Shown here: one piece after another, positions 1 through 7,334 of the stretch
Layout of the letters: every line of letters starts with the position of its first letter
How positions within the stretch are numbered: position 1 is the first letter of the stretch
Source of the DNA: Comamonadaceae bacterium
GTDB lineage: Bacteria; Pseudomonadota; Gammaproteobacteria; Burkholderiales; Burkholderiaceae_C
Assembly (NCBI GenBank): GCA_947442105.1
Contig: CANEVH010000036.1
Coordinates: 1-42,110, forward strand
Direction of reading: 5' to 3'
DNA: 42,110 nt
The notes under the pieces: model-generated
Told to the model about the DNA's origin: nothing
What the model saw: only the letters and a program-made list of their open reading frames with translations
Databases searched by the model: none
Translations under genes and position numbers: made by a program

Positions 1-150
1 GTGTCGGATCCGCGCATGGTGGGCTCTGGATGGGTCAGTGATTCGGTATTTACCTAGAACGCTTCAGAGGCTGCCGACGTGGACAGGGCGGAAGGTATTT
101 CAGCAGCCTGTTAAGACAACCCTATTTGGCATTACCCAGCCACAACCGTT
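1..150. other. Sequence left of the CRISPR array (possible leader)
   Basis: No convincing gene. One frame is open from base 1 to a TAG at 55-57 and could be the last 18 codons of a gene entering from the left, but it is too short to identify. If the array is read left to right, as the degenerate repeat at its right end suggests, the leader should lie here. The sequence is not clearly AT-rich. The bases TTAAGAC at 111-117 match the last seven bases of the CRISPR repeat and sit exactly one spacer length (33 nt) before the first full repeat. Confidence 0.35.
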
Positions 151-530
151 GTAAAACCCCAGCCCCGAAAATCAGGGGATTAAGACTTGAGCGTGGTCCC
201 TGGGTCAGCCAAAAAGAGGGTAAAACCCCAGCCCCGAAAATCAGGGGATTAAGACTGATCTAGCCTGTTCAATATTGACAATTTGATTTGTAAAACCCCA
301 GCCCCGAAAATCAGGGGATTAAGACTACTAAGGACACTCACAACAAAGAAGAAAAAAAGTAAAACCCCAGCCCCGAAAATCAGGGGATTAAGACCGCTGG
401 CGCAACACCAAAAATTGCGCCCAGCACAGTAAAACCCCAGCCCCGAAAATCAGGGGATTAAGACTGCTGGCTGTGTTGCGAGTGGGGTGGTGCCGTAAAA
501 CCCCAGCCCCGGATACCACGGGCCAAAGAT
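151..530 (+). CRISPR. CRISPR array, five intact 36-bp repeats, one degenerate terminal repeat, five spacers
   Basis: Exact 36-bp repeats start at 151, 220, 290, 359 and 429. Each begins GTAAAACCCCAGCCCCG and ends GGGGATTAAGAC. A sixth repeat at 495-530 keeps the first 17 bases and then diverges, with roughly 28 of 36 positions still matching, as is usual for the leader-distal end. Spacers are 187-219 (33 nt), 256-289 (34), 326-358 (33), 395-428 (34) and 465-494 (30), all different. The repeat can fold a CCCC/GGGG stem around an 8-nt loop just before the last eight bases ATTAAGAC, which would be the crRNA 5' handle in a Cas6-processed (type I/III) system. A similar stem position also occurs in some type VI repeats, so the type cannot be set from the repeat alone. 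No cas gene is visible. Any would have to be left of the window or elsewhere. Confidence 0.97.
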
Positions 531-722
531 TGCGATCAGTTGCTCCAAAGACGGCCACCGCCCCCGCTAAGCCAAACCCAAAAGAGCGGGTAACCCAAGC
601 CACACCTTTGCTAACTTGGCCAGCCGCAACAACGCGCCCTGTCAGTGCGCAACCCCCACGACAACAACGGGACTACCCAGCGCCTACCTGGCTTCCTGGG
701 CTGCTAACGGCGGCCGATGAAC
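531..722. other. Non-coding stretch right of the CRISPR array
   Basis: This is a 192-base stretch between the degenerate last repeat and the stop of the minus-strand membrane-protein gene. Frames across it are open only as a by-product of high GC, and none resembles a known protein. No further repeat copy or obvious terminator was seen. Confidence 0.4.
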
Positions 723-1274
723 TCAGTTGCCTCGGGGCGTGGCACCCAGTTCACGCAAAACCGCGTCGTAACTTGAGCCCAGTTCGGGGTCAATATCTTG
801 CAAACTGGCGGCGATATTCGAGGGTGCGGGCGCTGGCTTGGCCGTGGCCAAAGTGGCCAACGTGGTCAGCACGGGCACGGACTGGGGTGTTGGCGGTGCT
901 GCCGCTGGCGCGTCCAGCCCCCCAAAACCCTGCAAACCCTGCAAGCTGCCGGACAACTGGCCCAGCAGGGCTGCGACCTTGGGCGTGGGCGGGGGTAGCA
1001 CCGCAGGCAGCGGGGCGCGCCGTTTGAGCAGCGCAAAAGACGCCAGCGCCCCTAGCAGCAAGACGGCGCTCACACAGAGCCACAAGGCCCATACGGCAGC
1101 CGCGTCCACGGCCTGCATGTGCAGCAGAGCCAGCGCTTGGGTGCCAAAGCTGCCCCAGGGCAGAGCCTGCAACCAGTGGGGGGCATCTGACCAAAACGCG
1201 GGCGTCCAAGCCAGTGCCACGCACAGCAGCAAAAGGTTGAGCGCGGCGGCCCACAGGGTGGCGAATAAAAACAT
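723..1274 (-). CDS. Uncharacterised membrane protein with two predicted TM segments
   Basis: The 183-residue product is not a family I recognise. A strongly hydrophobic helix lies at about residues 2-24 and a second at about 57-83 (rich in A, L, V and W). The C-terminal half is soluble and Ala/Pro-rich, with a low-complexity stretch near residues 120-150. The sequence suggests an inner-membrane protein with a flexible cytoplasmic or periplasmic tail. It starts at an ATG (complement of 1272-1274), 18 bases after the stop of the upstream minus-strand gene at 1293-1757, so the two probably form an operon. Overlapping plus-strand frames are also open because of high GC. This frame is preferred because its hydrophobic pattern is protein-like and it pairs with the coiled-coil gene. 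Function unknown. Confidence 0.6.
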   Translation of the reverse strand: MFLFATLWAAALNLLLLCVALAWTPAFWSDAPHWLQALPWGSFGTQALALLHMQAVDAAAVWALWLCVSAVLLLGALASFALLKRRAPLPAVLPPPTPKVAALLGQLSGSLQGLQGFGGLDAPAAAPPTPQSVPVLTTLATLATAKPAPAPSNIAASLQDIDPELGSSYDAVLRELGATPRGN

Positions 1275-1292
1275 GACGGCGGCTTGGGTGGC

Positions 1293-1757
1293 TTACTTGA
1301 ACTCTTGCGTGAGCTTGTCGTGCAGCAGCGTGGCCAGGTGGGCGCGCGCTTGGGCAATAGAAAGTGCCTCACGCTCTGCGTCCACCGAATCGGCCGCCAT
1401 GTCCACCAGCTTTTGCTTGAGACGAAAAATGTGCGCCTGGGTGTCTTGCAGAGCGGTTTGCAAATGGGTTTCGCGCGCAGTGTGCTGGTCAAGCTCGGCT
1501 AGCAGCTCTAAGGTCTGTTGCAAGAAAAACTTGTTTTTGCGCCCGTGCTGCGAATCGGTGCGGCTCAAAAACGCTTGCATTTGCTGCGCCAGGTTTTGGT
1601 AGGCGGGGCTGGGCGCAAGAACCTGCAGGGGCGGTGCGCTGTCCGCAAAAACATCGGCGGGCTGCCGCTGGCCCTGGCCTGCGCTGCGGGCCAGCGCAGC
1701 GTCGTCGGGCGCTAGGGGGTGCGGCTGGAGCGGGGTGTGCGAAAGGCCGTCAGACAT
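1293..1757 (-). CDS. Uncharacterised coiled-coil protein
   Basis: The 154-residue soluble protein has a Pro/Ala-rich, probably disordered N-terminal third. From about residue 50 to the end it is a long amphipathic helix with heptad-like spacing of L, A and V and many Q, E, K and R, predicted to form a coiled coil. No catalytic motif and no signal peptide were seen. It is the first gene of a likely two-gene minus-strand unit with the membrane protein downstream, which suggests the two products interact at the membrane (inference). It is divergent from the Anbu gene, so the ~235 bases between them should hold both promoters. Family not recognised. Confidence 0.6.
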   Translation of the reverse strand: MSDGLSHTPLQPHPLAPDDAALARSAGQGQRQPADVFADSAPPLQVLAPSPAYQNLAQQMQAFLSRTDSQHGRKNKFFLQQTLELLAELDQHTARETHLQTALQDTQAHIFRLKQKLVDMAADSVDAEREALSIAQARAHLATLLHDKLTQEFK

Positions 1758-1776
1758 GAAGGGGGTGGGGGTGGGA

Positions 1777-1800
1777 CACGGGTTGGGTCACGGGTTGGGC
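1777..1800. repeat. 12-bp tandem duplication in a divergent intergenic region
   Basis: CACGGGTTGGGT at 1777-1788 is followed at once by CACGGGTTGGGC at 1789-1800. The repeat lies between the divergent coiled-coil gene (start 1757) and the Anbu gene (start 1993). It may be a regulator-binding site or simple slippage; the sequence does not decide. Confidence 0.5.
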
Positions 1801-1992
1801 GTTGCAGTTGCGCAGACCTGCGCAGGTGCTGGCTAAAAAATTGCAAAGGCTGGTGCCGCACCCGTGCGAATGCAGCGGATTCTAACGACGCCCTGACACG
1901 ATGCCGAACACCATGCCAAAGCCAGCCACAGGGATAGCGGCCCGTCGATGGGCCGATAATCGCTCACTTTGCTTGGGAAATCCATCTCACCC

Positions 1993-2820
1993 ATGACTTA
2001 CTGCGTCGCCATCAAACTCAACGCCGGCTTGGTGTTTCTGTCCGACTCGCGCACCAATGCGGGCCTAGACCAGATCAACACCTTTCGCAAGATGATCGTT
2101 TATGAGAAGCCGGGCGAGCGCTTTATGGTGCTGCTGTCGGCGGGCAACCTGAGCATTGCGCAGTCGGTGCGCGAGATTTTGCAGGTGGAGCAACTCAAAG
2201 AAAACGGCGATGCCGCAGGCATCACCATCTGGAACGCCACCAGCATGTTTGACGCCGCGCGGGTGCTGGGTTCGGCCATTCGCCGGGTGTACCAGCGCGA
2301 CGCCGAGTCGCTCAAACAGGCGGGCATGGATTTCAATGTGTCCCTGATATTTGGCGGGCAAATTGCGGGTGAAGCCATGCGTTTGTTTCAGGTCTATTCG
2401 GCGGGCAACTTTATTGAGGCCACGCCCGAGACGCCGTACTTTCAGATCGGCGAGTCCAAATACGGCAAACCGGTGCTCGACCGGGTGGTTACGCCCAACA
2501 CCCCGCTTGAAGAGGCGGCCAAATGCGCGCTGGTGTCTATGGACTCCACCCTCAAATCCAACCTGTCGGTGGGCCTGCCGCTGGACATGGTGGTCTATGA
2601 GGCCAACACCTTCAGCACCGACAAAGTGGTGTGCATTGACGAGAACAACCCCTATTTCAAAATGCTGCACAACAGCTGGGGGCAAAAGCTGCGCGAGGTG
2701 TTTGACAGCATTGAAGACCCGATGTGGAGTGGCGGGCCTACCGAGGTGCCACTGCGCCTGCATTCAGAGCGCCATCTGCCCTTGAAAAAGATCAGCACCC
2801 CCCAAGAAAAGCTGATCTGA
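1993..2820 (+). CDS. Anbu-type proteasome-like peptidase (COG3484)
   Basis: The product is a 275-residue homologue of Anbu, a bacterial Ntn-hydrolase related to the proteasome beta subunit and HslV. The start chosen is ATG 1993, so that after Met removal the protein begins T-Y-C with Thr1 as the expected nucleophile. An in-frame upstream start at 1969 would bury it. Asp17 (in L-S-D-S-R-T-N-A-G) and Lys32 (in F-R-K) sit where the proteasome-type catalytic residues are expected. In the family, subunits assemble into open helical rings, and the substrate is unknown. Anbu genes are often next to an ATP-grasp protein, an alpha-E protein and a transglutaminase-like protein; none is present here. 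Instead the next gene, 13 bases on, is an alpha/beta hydrolase. Identification is strong, biological role uncertain. Confidence 0.93.
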   Translation: MTYCVAIKLNAGLVFLSDSRTNAGLDQINTFRKMIVYEKPGERFMVLLSAGNLSIAQSVREILQVEQLKENGDAAGITIWNATSMFDAARVLGSAIRRVYQRDAESLKQAGMDFNVSLIFGGQIAGEAMRLFQVYSAGNFIEATPETPYFQIGESKYGKPVLDRVVTPNTPLEEAAKCALVSMDSTLKSNLSVGLPLDMVVYEANTFSTDKVVCIDENNPYFKMLHNSWGQKLREVFDSIEDPMWSGGPTEVPLRLHSERHLPLKKISTPQEKLI

Positions 2821-2833
2821 GACACCCCACTGC

Positions 2834-3637
2834 ATGATTCCTATCGCTTTCTTCCACGGCAACAGCTTTCCCGCCAGCACTTACCGGGTGCTGTTCAAAC
2901 ACCTGCGTGCGCGCGGCTTTAGCGTCAAGGCGATTGAAATGCTGGGCCACGACCCGCGCTACCCGGTAGACAACAACTGGCGCAGCCTAGTGGGCCAGGT
3001 AGCTGACTTCACCCGTGCCAAGGTAGACAAGCTGGGCGAGCCGGTGTGGATGGTGGGCCACTCGCTGGGCGGCATGTTGAGTGCGATGGTGGCAGCCCGA
3101 CACCCGCATCTGGTGCGTGGCGTGCTGCTGCTGGACTCGCCCATTCTGGGCGGCTGGCGCTCGACTGCGCTGGGCATGATCAAGGGCGCGCAGTTGGTGG
3201 GCAGCGTGTCACCAGCGACGATGAGCCACAAGCGGCGCAACAGCTGGCCCAGCGCAGAGGCCGCGCTGGAACACTTTCGCCACAAAAAAGCCTTTGCGCA
3301 CTGGGACGCGGAAGTGCTGCAAGACTACATCGCACACGGCACGGTTGACCACGAGGGCAAGCGCGTGCTGGCCTTTGACCGCGAGATCGAAACCAAGATT
3401 TACAACACCATTCCCGACAACCTGGACCGCTTATTTAAGCGCCATCCGCTCAAATGTCCGGTGAGTTTTATTGGCGGGCGCCAGTCGCGGGAAATGCGCC
3501 TGGTAGGCATGTCCATGACCGACCAGCTGACCAAGGGCCGCACCATGATGCTCGACGGCAGCCACCTGTTTCCCATGGAAAAGCCGCTGGCCACTGCGGC
3601 TGCCATCGAGGCCTCGCTTCGCAATATGGGTGCCTGA
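2834..3637 (+). CDS. Alpha/beta hydrolase
   Basis: The 267-residue enzyme has the alpha/beta-hydrolase fold. An early H-G-N-S segment forms the oxyanion region, and the nucleophile elbow G-H-S-L-G-G (about residues 76-81) carries the catalytic Ser. A late D-G-S-H-L-F (about 240-245) carries the likely catalytic His. No signal peptide is present, so it is probably cytoplasmic. It is the normal length for an esterase/lipase or C-C hydrolase, but the substrate cannot be read from the sequence. It starts 13 bases after Anbu and ends 21 bases before the TPR gene, so the three may be one transcript. Confidence 0.88.
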   Translation: MIPIAFFHGNSFPASTYRVLFKHLRARGFSVKAIEMLGHDPRYPVDNNWRSLVGQVADFTRAKVDKLGEPVWMVGHSLGGMLSAMVAARHPHLVRGVLLLDSPILGGWRSTALGMIKGAQLVGSVSPATMSHKRRNSWPSAEAALEHFRHKKAFAHWDAEVLQDYIAHGTVDHEGKRVLAFDREIETKIYNTIPDNLDRLFKRHPLKCPVSFIGGRQSREMRLVGMSMTDQLTKGRTMMLDGSHLFPMEKPLATAAAIEASLRNMGA

Positions 3638-3658
3638 GGCGCTTCGGGGCCTGCCAGA

Positions 3659-5620
3659 ATGCCAGACGCATCTGAAATAAGCCTCGCAGCCGAGCGCCTT
3701 GCGCAGGCCACCGCGCTGCATCAGAGCGGCGAACTGGACCGCGCCCAGTCGATTTACCAAGACTTTCTGACCGAGCAGCCCGAACACCCCGAGGCGCTGC
3801 ACTTGCTGGGCGTGATCGCCCTACAACAGCAGCGCGCGCAGCACGCCATTGACTTGATGGACCGCGCCATCGCGCTGGCGCCCGAGCGCTCTGACTTTGT
3901 ATCCAACCGGGGCCTGGCCTGGCAGGCGCTGGGGCAGCACCAGCACGCGCTGCGGGACTTTGCGCGGGCTGCGGCGCTGGACCCGGCGTCAGCCTCGGCC
4001 CAGTACAACCTGGGCACTGCGCAGCAACACTTGCAGCAGCACGCCCTTGCGCTGCAAAGCTATGACCGGGCGCTGGCCCTGGCGCCCGAGTTTGCCGACG
4101 CCTGGGTGAACAGCGGCGTGGTGCACCAAGAGCTGGGGCAGAGGCAGCAGGCCCTAGAACGGTACGCGCATGCGCTGCGCGCGGCGCCAGACCACGCCAA
4201 CGCCTATTCCAACCAAGCGGTGGCGCTGCAAGCGCTGGGGCAGCACTTGGCAGCCCTGGCAAGCTGCGAGCGCGCGGTGGCCCTGCAGCCGCACGCCGCA
4301 CAACACCACTACAACCTGGCCAATGTGCTGCGCGAGCTAGAACGATTTGAAGACGCAATAGCGGCCTACGACCGCGCCATCGCATTGCAGCCCCAGTATG
4401 TGCAGGCCCTCTCCAACCGCGGGGTGGCGCTGCAAAAGCGGGGCGATGTTCAAGCGGCGATTGCCAGCTACGACCGCGCTATCGAACTGGACGCCAACGC
4501 CGCCCACCCGCACTACAACCGGGGCAACGCGCTGCACGAGCAGCAAGCGCTGGACGCCGCAGTGGCCAGCTACGACCAGGCGCTTCGTGCCCAGGCGGAC
4601 TACCCCGAAGCGCATTGGAATAAGTCCTTGACCTTGCTACTGGCCGCCAACTACGAACAAGGCCTGCCGCTGTATGAATGGCGCTGGCATCCGCGCAACC
4701 AAAGCCTGAACAGGCCGGCCGTTTCGTCTGCGCCGTGGCTGGGGCACGAAGACATCCGTGGCAAAACGCTGCTGCTGCACGCGGAACAGGGCCTAGGCGA
4801 CACGCTGCAGTTTTGCCGTCACGCGCCGCAACTCGCCGCCATGGGGGCCAAGGTGGTGCTGGAAGTGCCCAAGCCGTTGCATCGCTTGCTTCAAGGATTA
4901 GAAGGCGTGGACCAACTGGTTCTTCAAAGCACACCGAGTCAAGACACGCAAAGGCCGGGTTTTGACCTGCACTGCCCGCTGATGAGTTTGCCCCTGGCAC
5001 TGATGAACCATGCCCGCGCCCACACGCCCCACGCCACAGCACCCTGGCTGGGAGACGCGCGGGGCGCCTACTTGAGCCCCGACGCAGCGCTAAAGCAGGC
5101 ATGGGAGGCGCGTCTGGCGGCTGCCGAAGCCACGCAACCAGCGGCAAGCGCTGGATCAGCCCGTGCGCCCAGGGTGGGCTTGGTATGGCGTGGCAGCCCC
5201 ACCCATGCCAACGACGCGCAACGCAGCCTGCCGCTGCCGACCCTGCTGCAGCACCTGCCTACCGGACACCACTATGTCAGCCTGCAAAAAGAGGTGGGTG
5301 CCGACGATGCAGCCGCACTGCGCGCCCACGGCCAGTTACTGCACTTTGGCCCGGCACTGAGCGACTTTGCAATGACCGCCGCCCTGGTCGCCTGTCTGGA
5401 CCTGGTGGTGTGCGTGGACACCGCCGTGGCGCACCTGGCGGGCGCCTTGGGCAAAGAAACCTGGGTGCTACTGCCCTTTGTGCCAGACTGGCGCTGGCAA
5501 TTGGGGCGCCGCGACAGCCCCTGGTACCCCCGCATGCGCCTGTACCGGCAACACCAGCGCGGGGATTGGGCTGCGCCGCTACAGGCGCTTCGTAAGGACC
5601 TGGCCGCAACGTTGGCCTGA
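3659..5620 (+). CDS. TPR protein with C-terminal GT9/GT41-like glycosyltransferase domain
   Basis: The 653-residue protein begins with about ten tetratricopeptide repeats over residues ~5-345, with clear A-x-x-x-Y-D-R-A-I-A-L-x-P repeat signatures. A glycosyltransferase-like half follows (~355-650). Its first subdomain includes L-L-L-H-A-E-Q-G-L-G-D-T-L-Q-F. The second includes V-G-L-V-W-R-G-S-P and V-V-C-V-D-T-A-V-A-H-L-A-G-A-L-G, the region that holds the sugar nucleotide in GT9-type (heptosyltransferase-like) and O-GlcNAc-transferase-like enzymes. The architecture suggests a cytoplasmic transferase whose TPR part binds a protein or glycan acceptor. The acceptor is unknown; flagellin or other surface glycoproteins are known targets of relatives. 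Its ATG lies 21 bases after the hydrolase stop. Confidence 0.88.
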   Translation: MPDASEISLAAERLAQATALHQSGELDRAQSIYQDFLTEQPEHPEALHLLGVIALQQQRAQHAIDLMDRAIALAPERSDFVSNRGLAWQALGQHQHALRDFARAAALDPASASAQYNLGTAQQHLQQHALALQSYDRALALAPEFADAWVNSGVVHQELGQRQQALERYAHALRAAPDHANAYSNQAVALQALGQHLAALASCERAVALQPHAAQHHYNLANVLRELERFEDAIAAYDRAIALQPQYVQALSNRGVALQKRGDVQAAIASYDRAIELDANAAHPHYNRGNALHEQQALDAAVASYDQALRAQADYPEAHWNKSLTLLLAANYEQGLPLYEWRWHPRNQSLNRPAVSSAPWLGHEDIRGKTLLLHAEQGLGDTLQFCRHAPQLAAMGAKVVLEVPKPLHRLLQGLEGVDQLVLQSTPSQDTQRPGFDLHCPLMSLPLALMNHARAHTPHATAPWLGDARGAYLSPDAALKQAWEARLAAAEATQPAASAGSARAPRVGLVWRGSPTHANDAQRSLPLPTLLQHLPTGHHYVSLQKEVGADDAAALRAHGQLLHFGPALSDFAMTAALVACLDLVVCVDTAVAHLAGALGKETWVLLPFVPDWRWQLGRRDSPWYPRMRLYRQHQRGDWAAPLQALRKDLAATLA

Positions 5621-5649
5621 ACGCGGCCTCAATGCGGCCGGAAAGCTGC

Positions 5650-5682
5650 CTACATGCTTCCTACATGCTTCCTAAATGCAGC
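5650..5682. repeat. Short 11-bp tandem repeat
   Basis: CTACATGCTTC occurs twice in direct succession (5650-5660 and 5661-5671), followed by a diverged third unit, CTAAATGCAGC. It lies between the convergent ends of the TPR-glycosyltransferase gene and uppP. No function is apparent. Confidence 0.55.
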
Positions 5683-5737
5683 CTTAAAGCGACTAGGTGC
5701 GGGCAAATATTGGGGCGTTTTGGTACAGGCCAGGGTA

Positions 5738-6589
5738 TCAGTCAGCCCAAACGACCAGACCACTCCAGCCGGTGGCCAGCACCAAAAGCCCAAAACCAAT
5801 GCGGTAGTACGCAAACGCATTAAAGCTGTGGGTGGACACAAAACGCAGCAGCCAGCGCACACAGACCCAGGCGCTCAAAAAGGAAAATACCAGCCCCACC
5901 AGAAACAGGGGCAAGTCGGCCCAACTCAAAAGCGCGCGCTCCTTAAAGAGGCTGTAGGCACCCGCGCCGATCAGCGTGGGAATCGCCAGAAAGAAAGTGA
6001 ACTCTGTGGCAGCCTGCCTAGACAAGCCCATCAGCATGCCGCCAATGATGGTGGCACCGCTGCGGCTGGTGCCCGGCACCAGCGCCAGGCACTGAACCAA
6101 GCCCACCTTGAGCGCGTCCATCGCCGTCATTTGCTCCACCGTCTGTACGCGGACCAAGGGCGGCGTGGATAGGCCAGGGGCTGGTGCCTGGCGCCGTTCA
6201 GCCCACAAAATGATGAAGCCGCCGACGATGAAGCTGCTAGCCACCACTTCGGGCGTAAACAAATGTGCCTTTATGACCTTGCCAAAGAGCAGGCCCAGCA
6301 CCACAGCGGGCAAAAAAGCAATGAACACATTTAGCACAAACGACTGCGCTTCTCTTTGCTTGGGCAGCGCAAGCACCGTGGTCTTTATCTTGTTCCAGTA
6401 CACCAGCACCACCGCAAAAATGGCACCGGTTTGTATGGCGATCTCAAACACCTTGGCCTTCTCACCCTGAAAACCCAGAAGCGCGCCCGCAAGTATCAAA
6501 TGCCCGGTGGACGACACCGGCAAAAACTCGGTCAAGCCCTCCACCACACCCATCACTGCGGCCTTGGCCAGCAAAACAACATCAATCAC
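5738..6589 (-). CDS. uppP: Undecaprenyl-diphosphate phosphatase (UppP/BacA)
   Basis: The 283-residue integral membrane enzyme removes a phosphate from undecaprenyl diphosphate, recycling the lipid carrier for peptidoglycan and other envelope polymers. Both signature motifs are present: [14 protein letters not shown] near residues 17-30 and P-G-T-S-R-S-G-A-T near 173-181. About eight hydrophobic segments cover the protein, and the length is normal. The start is GTG (complement of 6587-6589), supported by an AAGGAT ribosome-binding site five bases upstream; the nearby ATG is out of frame. It is convergent with the TPR gene and divergent from the DUF2306 gene. Relatives raise bacitracin resistance when overexpressed. 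Confidence 0.96.
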   Translation of the reverse strand: MIDVVLLAKAAVMGVVEGLTEFLPVSSTGHLILAGALLGFQGEKAKVFEIAIQTGAIFAVVLVYWNKIKTTVLALPKQREAQSFVLNVFIAFLPAVVLGLLFGKVIKAHLFTPEVVASSFIVGGFIILWAERRQAPAPGLSTPPLVRVQTVEQMTAMDALKVGLVQCLALVPGTSRSGATIIGGMLMGLSRQAATEFTFFLAIPTLIGAGAYSLFKERALLSWADLPLFLVGLVFSFLSAWVCVRWLLRFVSTHSFNAFAYYRIGFGLLVLATGWSGLVVWAD

Positions 6590-6646
6590 GGATCATCCTT
6601 TTTGGCGCAAACGGCGTGGGGCGCGGTGCCCCGCCTTGGTTTCTGA

Positions 6647-6661
6647 CGCATGTTTCATGCG
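6647..6661. promoter_or_regulatory. Perfect inverted repeat in the uppP/DUF2306 divergent region
   Basis: CGCATG (6647-6652), a TTT loop and CATGCG (6656-6661) form a perfect 6-bp inverted repeat followed by AATTTT. It lies in the 175-base region between the divergent starts of uppP (6589) and the DUF2306 gene (6765). It could be an operator or a transcript hairpin; no proof from sequence alone. Confidence 0.3.
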
Positions 6662-6764
6662 AATTTTAGGTGGCCGAAATGCGGCAAGCGATCTGGCAAC
6701 GATTAAAAAAACCGAACGAAGTCTGCTAGGATATCGTTATTGTTAACACTGTTCACATACCACC

Positions 6765-7178
6765 ATGGAACTTACTCCACTGATCGCCGTCCACCTGAGT
6801 GCCGCCATTGCCGCCGTGCTCCTCGGGCCTTTAGCCTTGTGGGCGCGCAAGGGCCGCACCCAGCGCCCGGTGCTGCACCGGGCTTTTGGTTACGCCTGGA
6901 CGACCTTGATGCTGGTCACCGCCATCACCGCCATTTTTATTCGCGACTTCAACTTGCCTAATGTGGCCGGTTACACACCCATCCACTTGCTCATACCGGT
7001 GACTTTGTTCGGCCTTTTCGGCGCTTTTTGGTGTTTGTACCGAAAAAACATCGTCGGCCACCGCCTAACGATGCAATCGCTTTACTGGAGTGCCTGTGTC
7101 ATCGCCGGAGGCTTTACCTTGCTGCCCAACCGCTATTTGGGCAAGCTTGTTTGGGGGCAGTGGCTGGGTTGGATCTAG
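6765..7178 (+). CDS. DUF2306-family membrane protein
   Basis: The 137-residue protein has four predicted transmembrane helices, at about residues 5-26, 44-62, 72-92 and 105-123. Its pattern is H-L-S-A-A-I-A-A-V-L-L-G-P near the N-terminus, then H-R-x-x-G-Y, I-H-L-L-I-P and H-R-x-T-M, typical of the DUF2306 family. Conserved histidines in the helices hint at haem or metal contact in the family, but no activity is established. The ATG at 6765 is the first one in frame. Transcribed away from uppP. Confidence 0.8.
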   Translation: MELTPLIAVHLSAAIAAVLLGPLALWARKGRTQRPVLHRAFGYAWTTLMLVTAITAIFIRDFNLPNVAGYTPIHLLIPVTLFGLFGAFWCLYRKNIVGHRLTMQSLYWSACVIAGGFTLLPNRYLGKLVWGQWLGWI

Positions 7179-7292
7179 CCCTGGGCACACGGCGTGGTCC
7201 GTCAAAAGGCGCCATTCCCCCTAAAAAGCAGGGTTTGTGCGCAGTTCTAGCGGCATTAATCGCCCGAGATCACGTTATCCTCTGCGAGTGGC

Positions 7293-7307
7293 GAATTGTC
7301 ACAATTC
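7293..7307. promoter_or_regulatory. 15-bp palindrome upstream of the binding-protein gene
   Basis: GAATTGTCACAATTC is symmetric around a central C. It lies 28 bases upstream of the ATG of the substrate-binding-protein gene, in a 156-base intergenic gap. Its symmetry and place fit a dimeric repressor or activator site. The cognate regulator is not in the window. Confidence 0.35.
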
Positions 7308-7334
7308 TTAAACCGCTAACGGAGTTACACGCTC

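Noticed and set aside
151..530. Assigning the array to type VI (Cas13a) because the repeat has a CCCC/GGGG stem near its end
   Set aside because: The same layout also fits type I and III repeats, and no cas gene is present to decide.
388..603. Minus-strand open frame across the CRISPR array
   Set aside because: It is made of repeat and spacer DNA read backwards. There is no protein-like pattern, and it is explained by the array.
473..1602. Long plus-strand open frames opposite the membrane/coiled-coil pair
   Set aside because: Composition is low-complexity Ala/Arg/Ser without domain features. Stop-free antisense frames are expected in high-GC coding DNA.
3468..4385. 305-codon minus-strand frame opposite the TPR gene
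   Set aside because: Arg/Ala/Pro-rich shadow of the TPR repeats; no family pattern.
5263..5620. Separate small genes inside the glycosyltransferase part of the TPR gene
   Set aside because: All are out-of-frame shadows of the conserved GT9-like domain.
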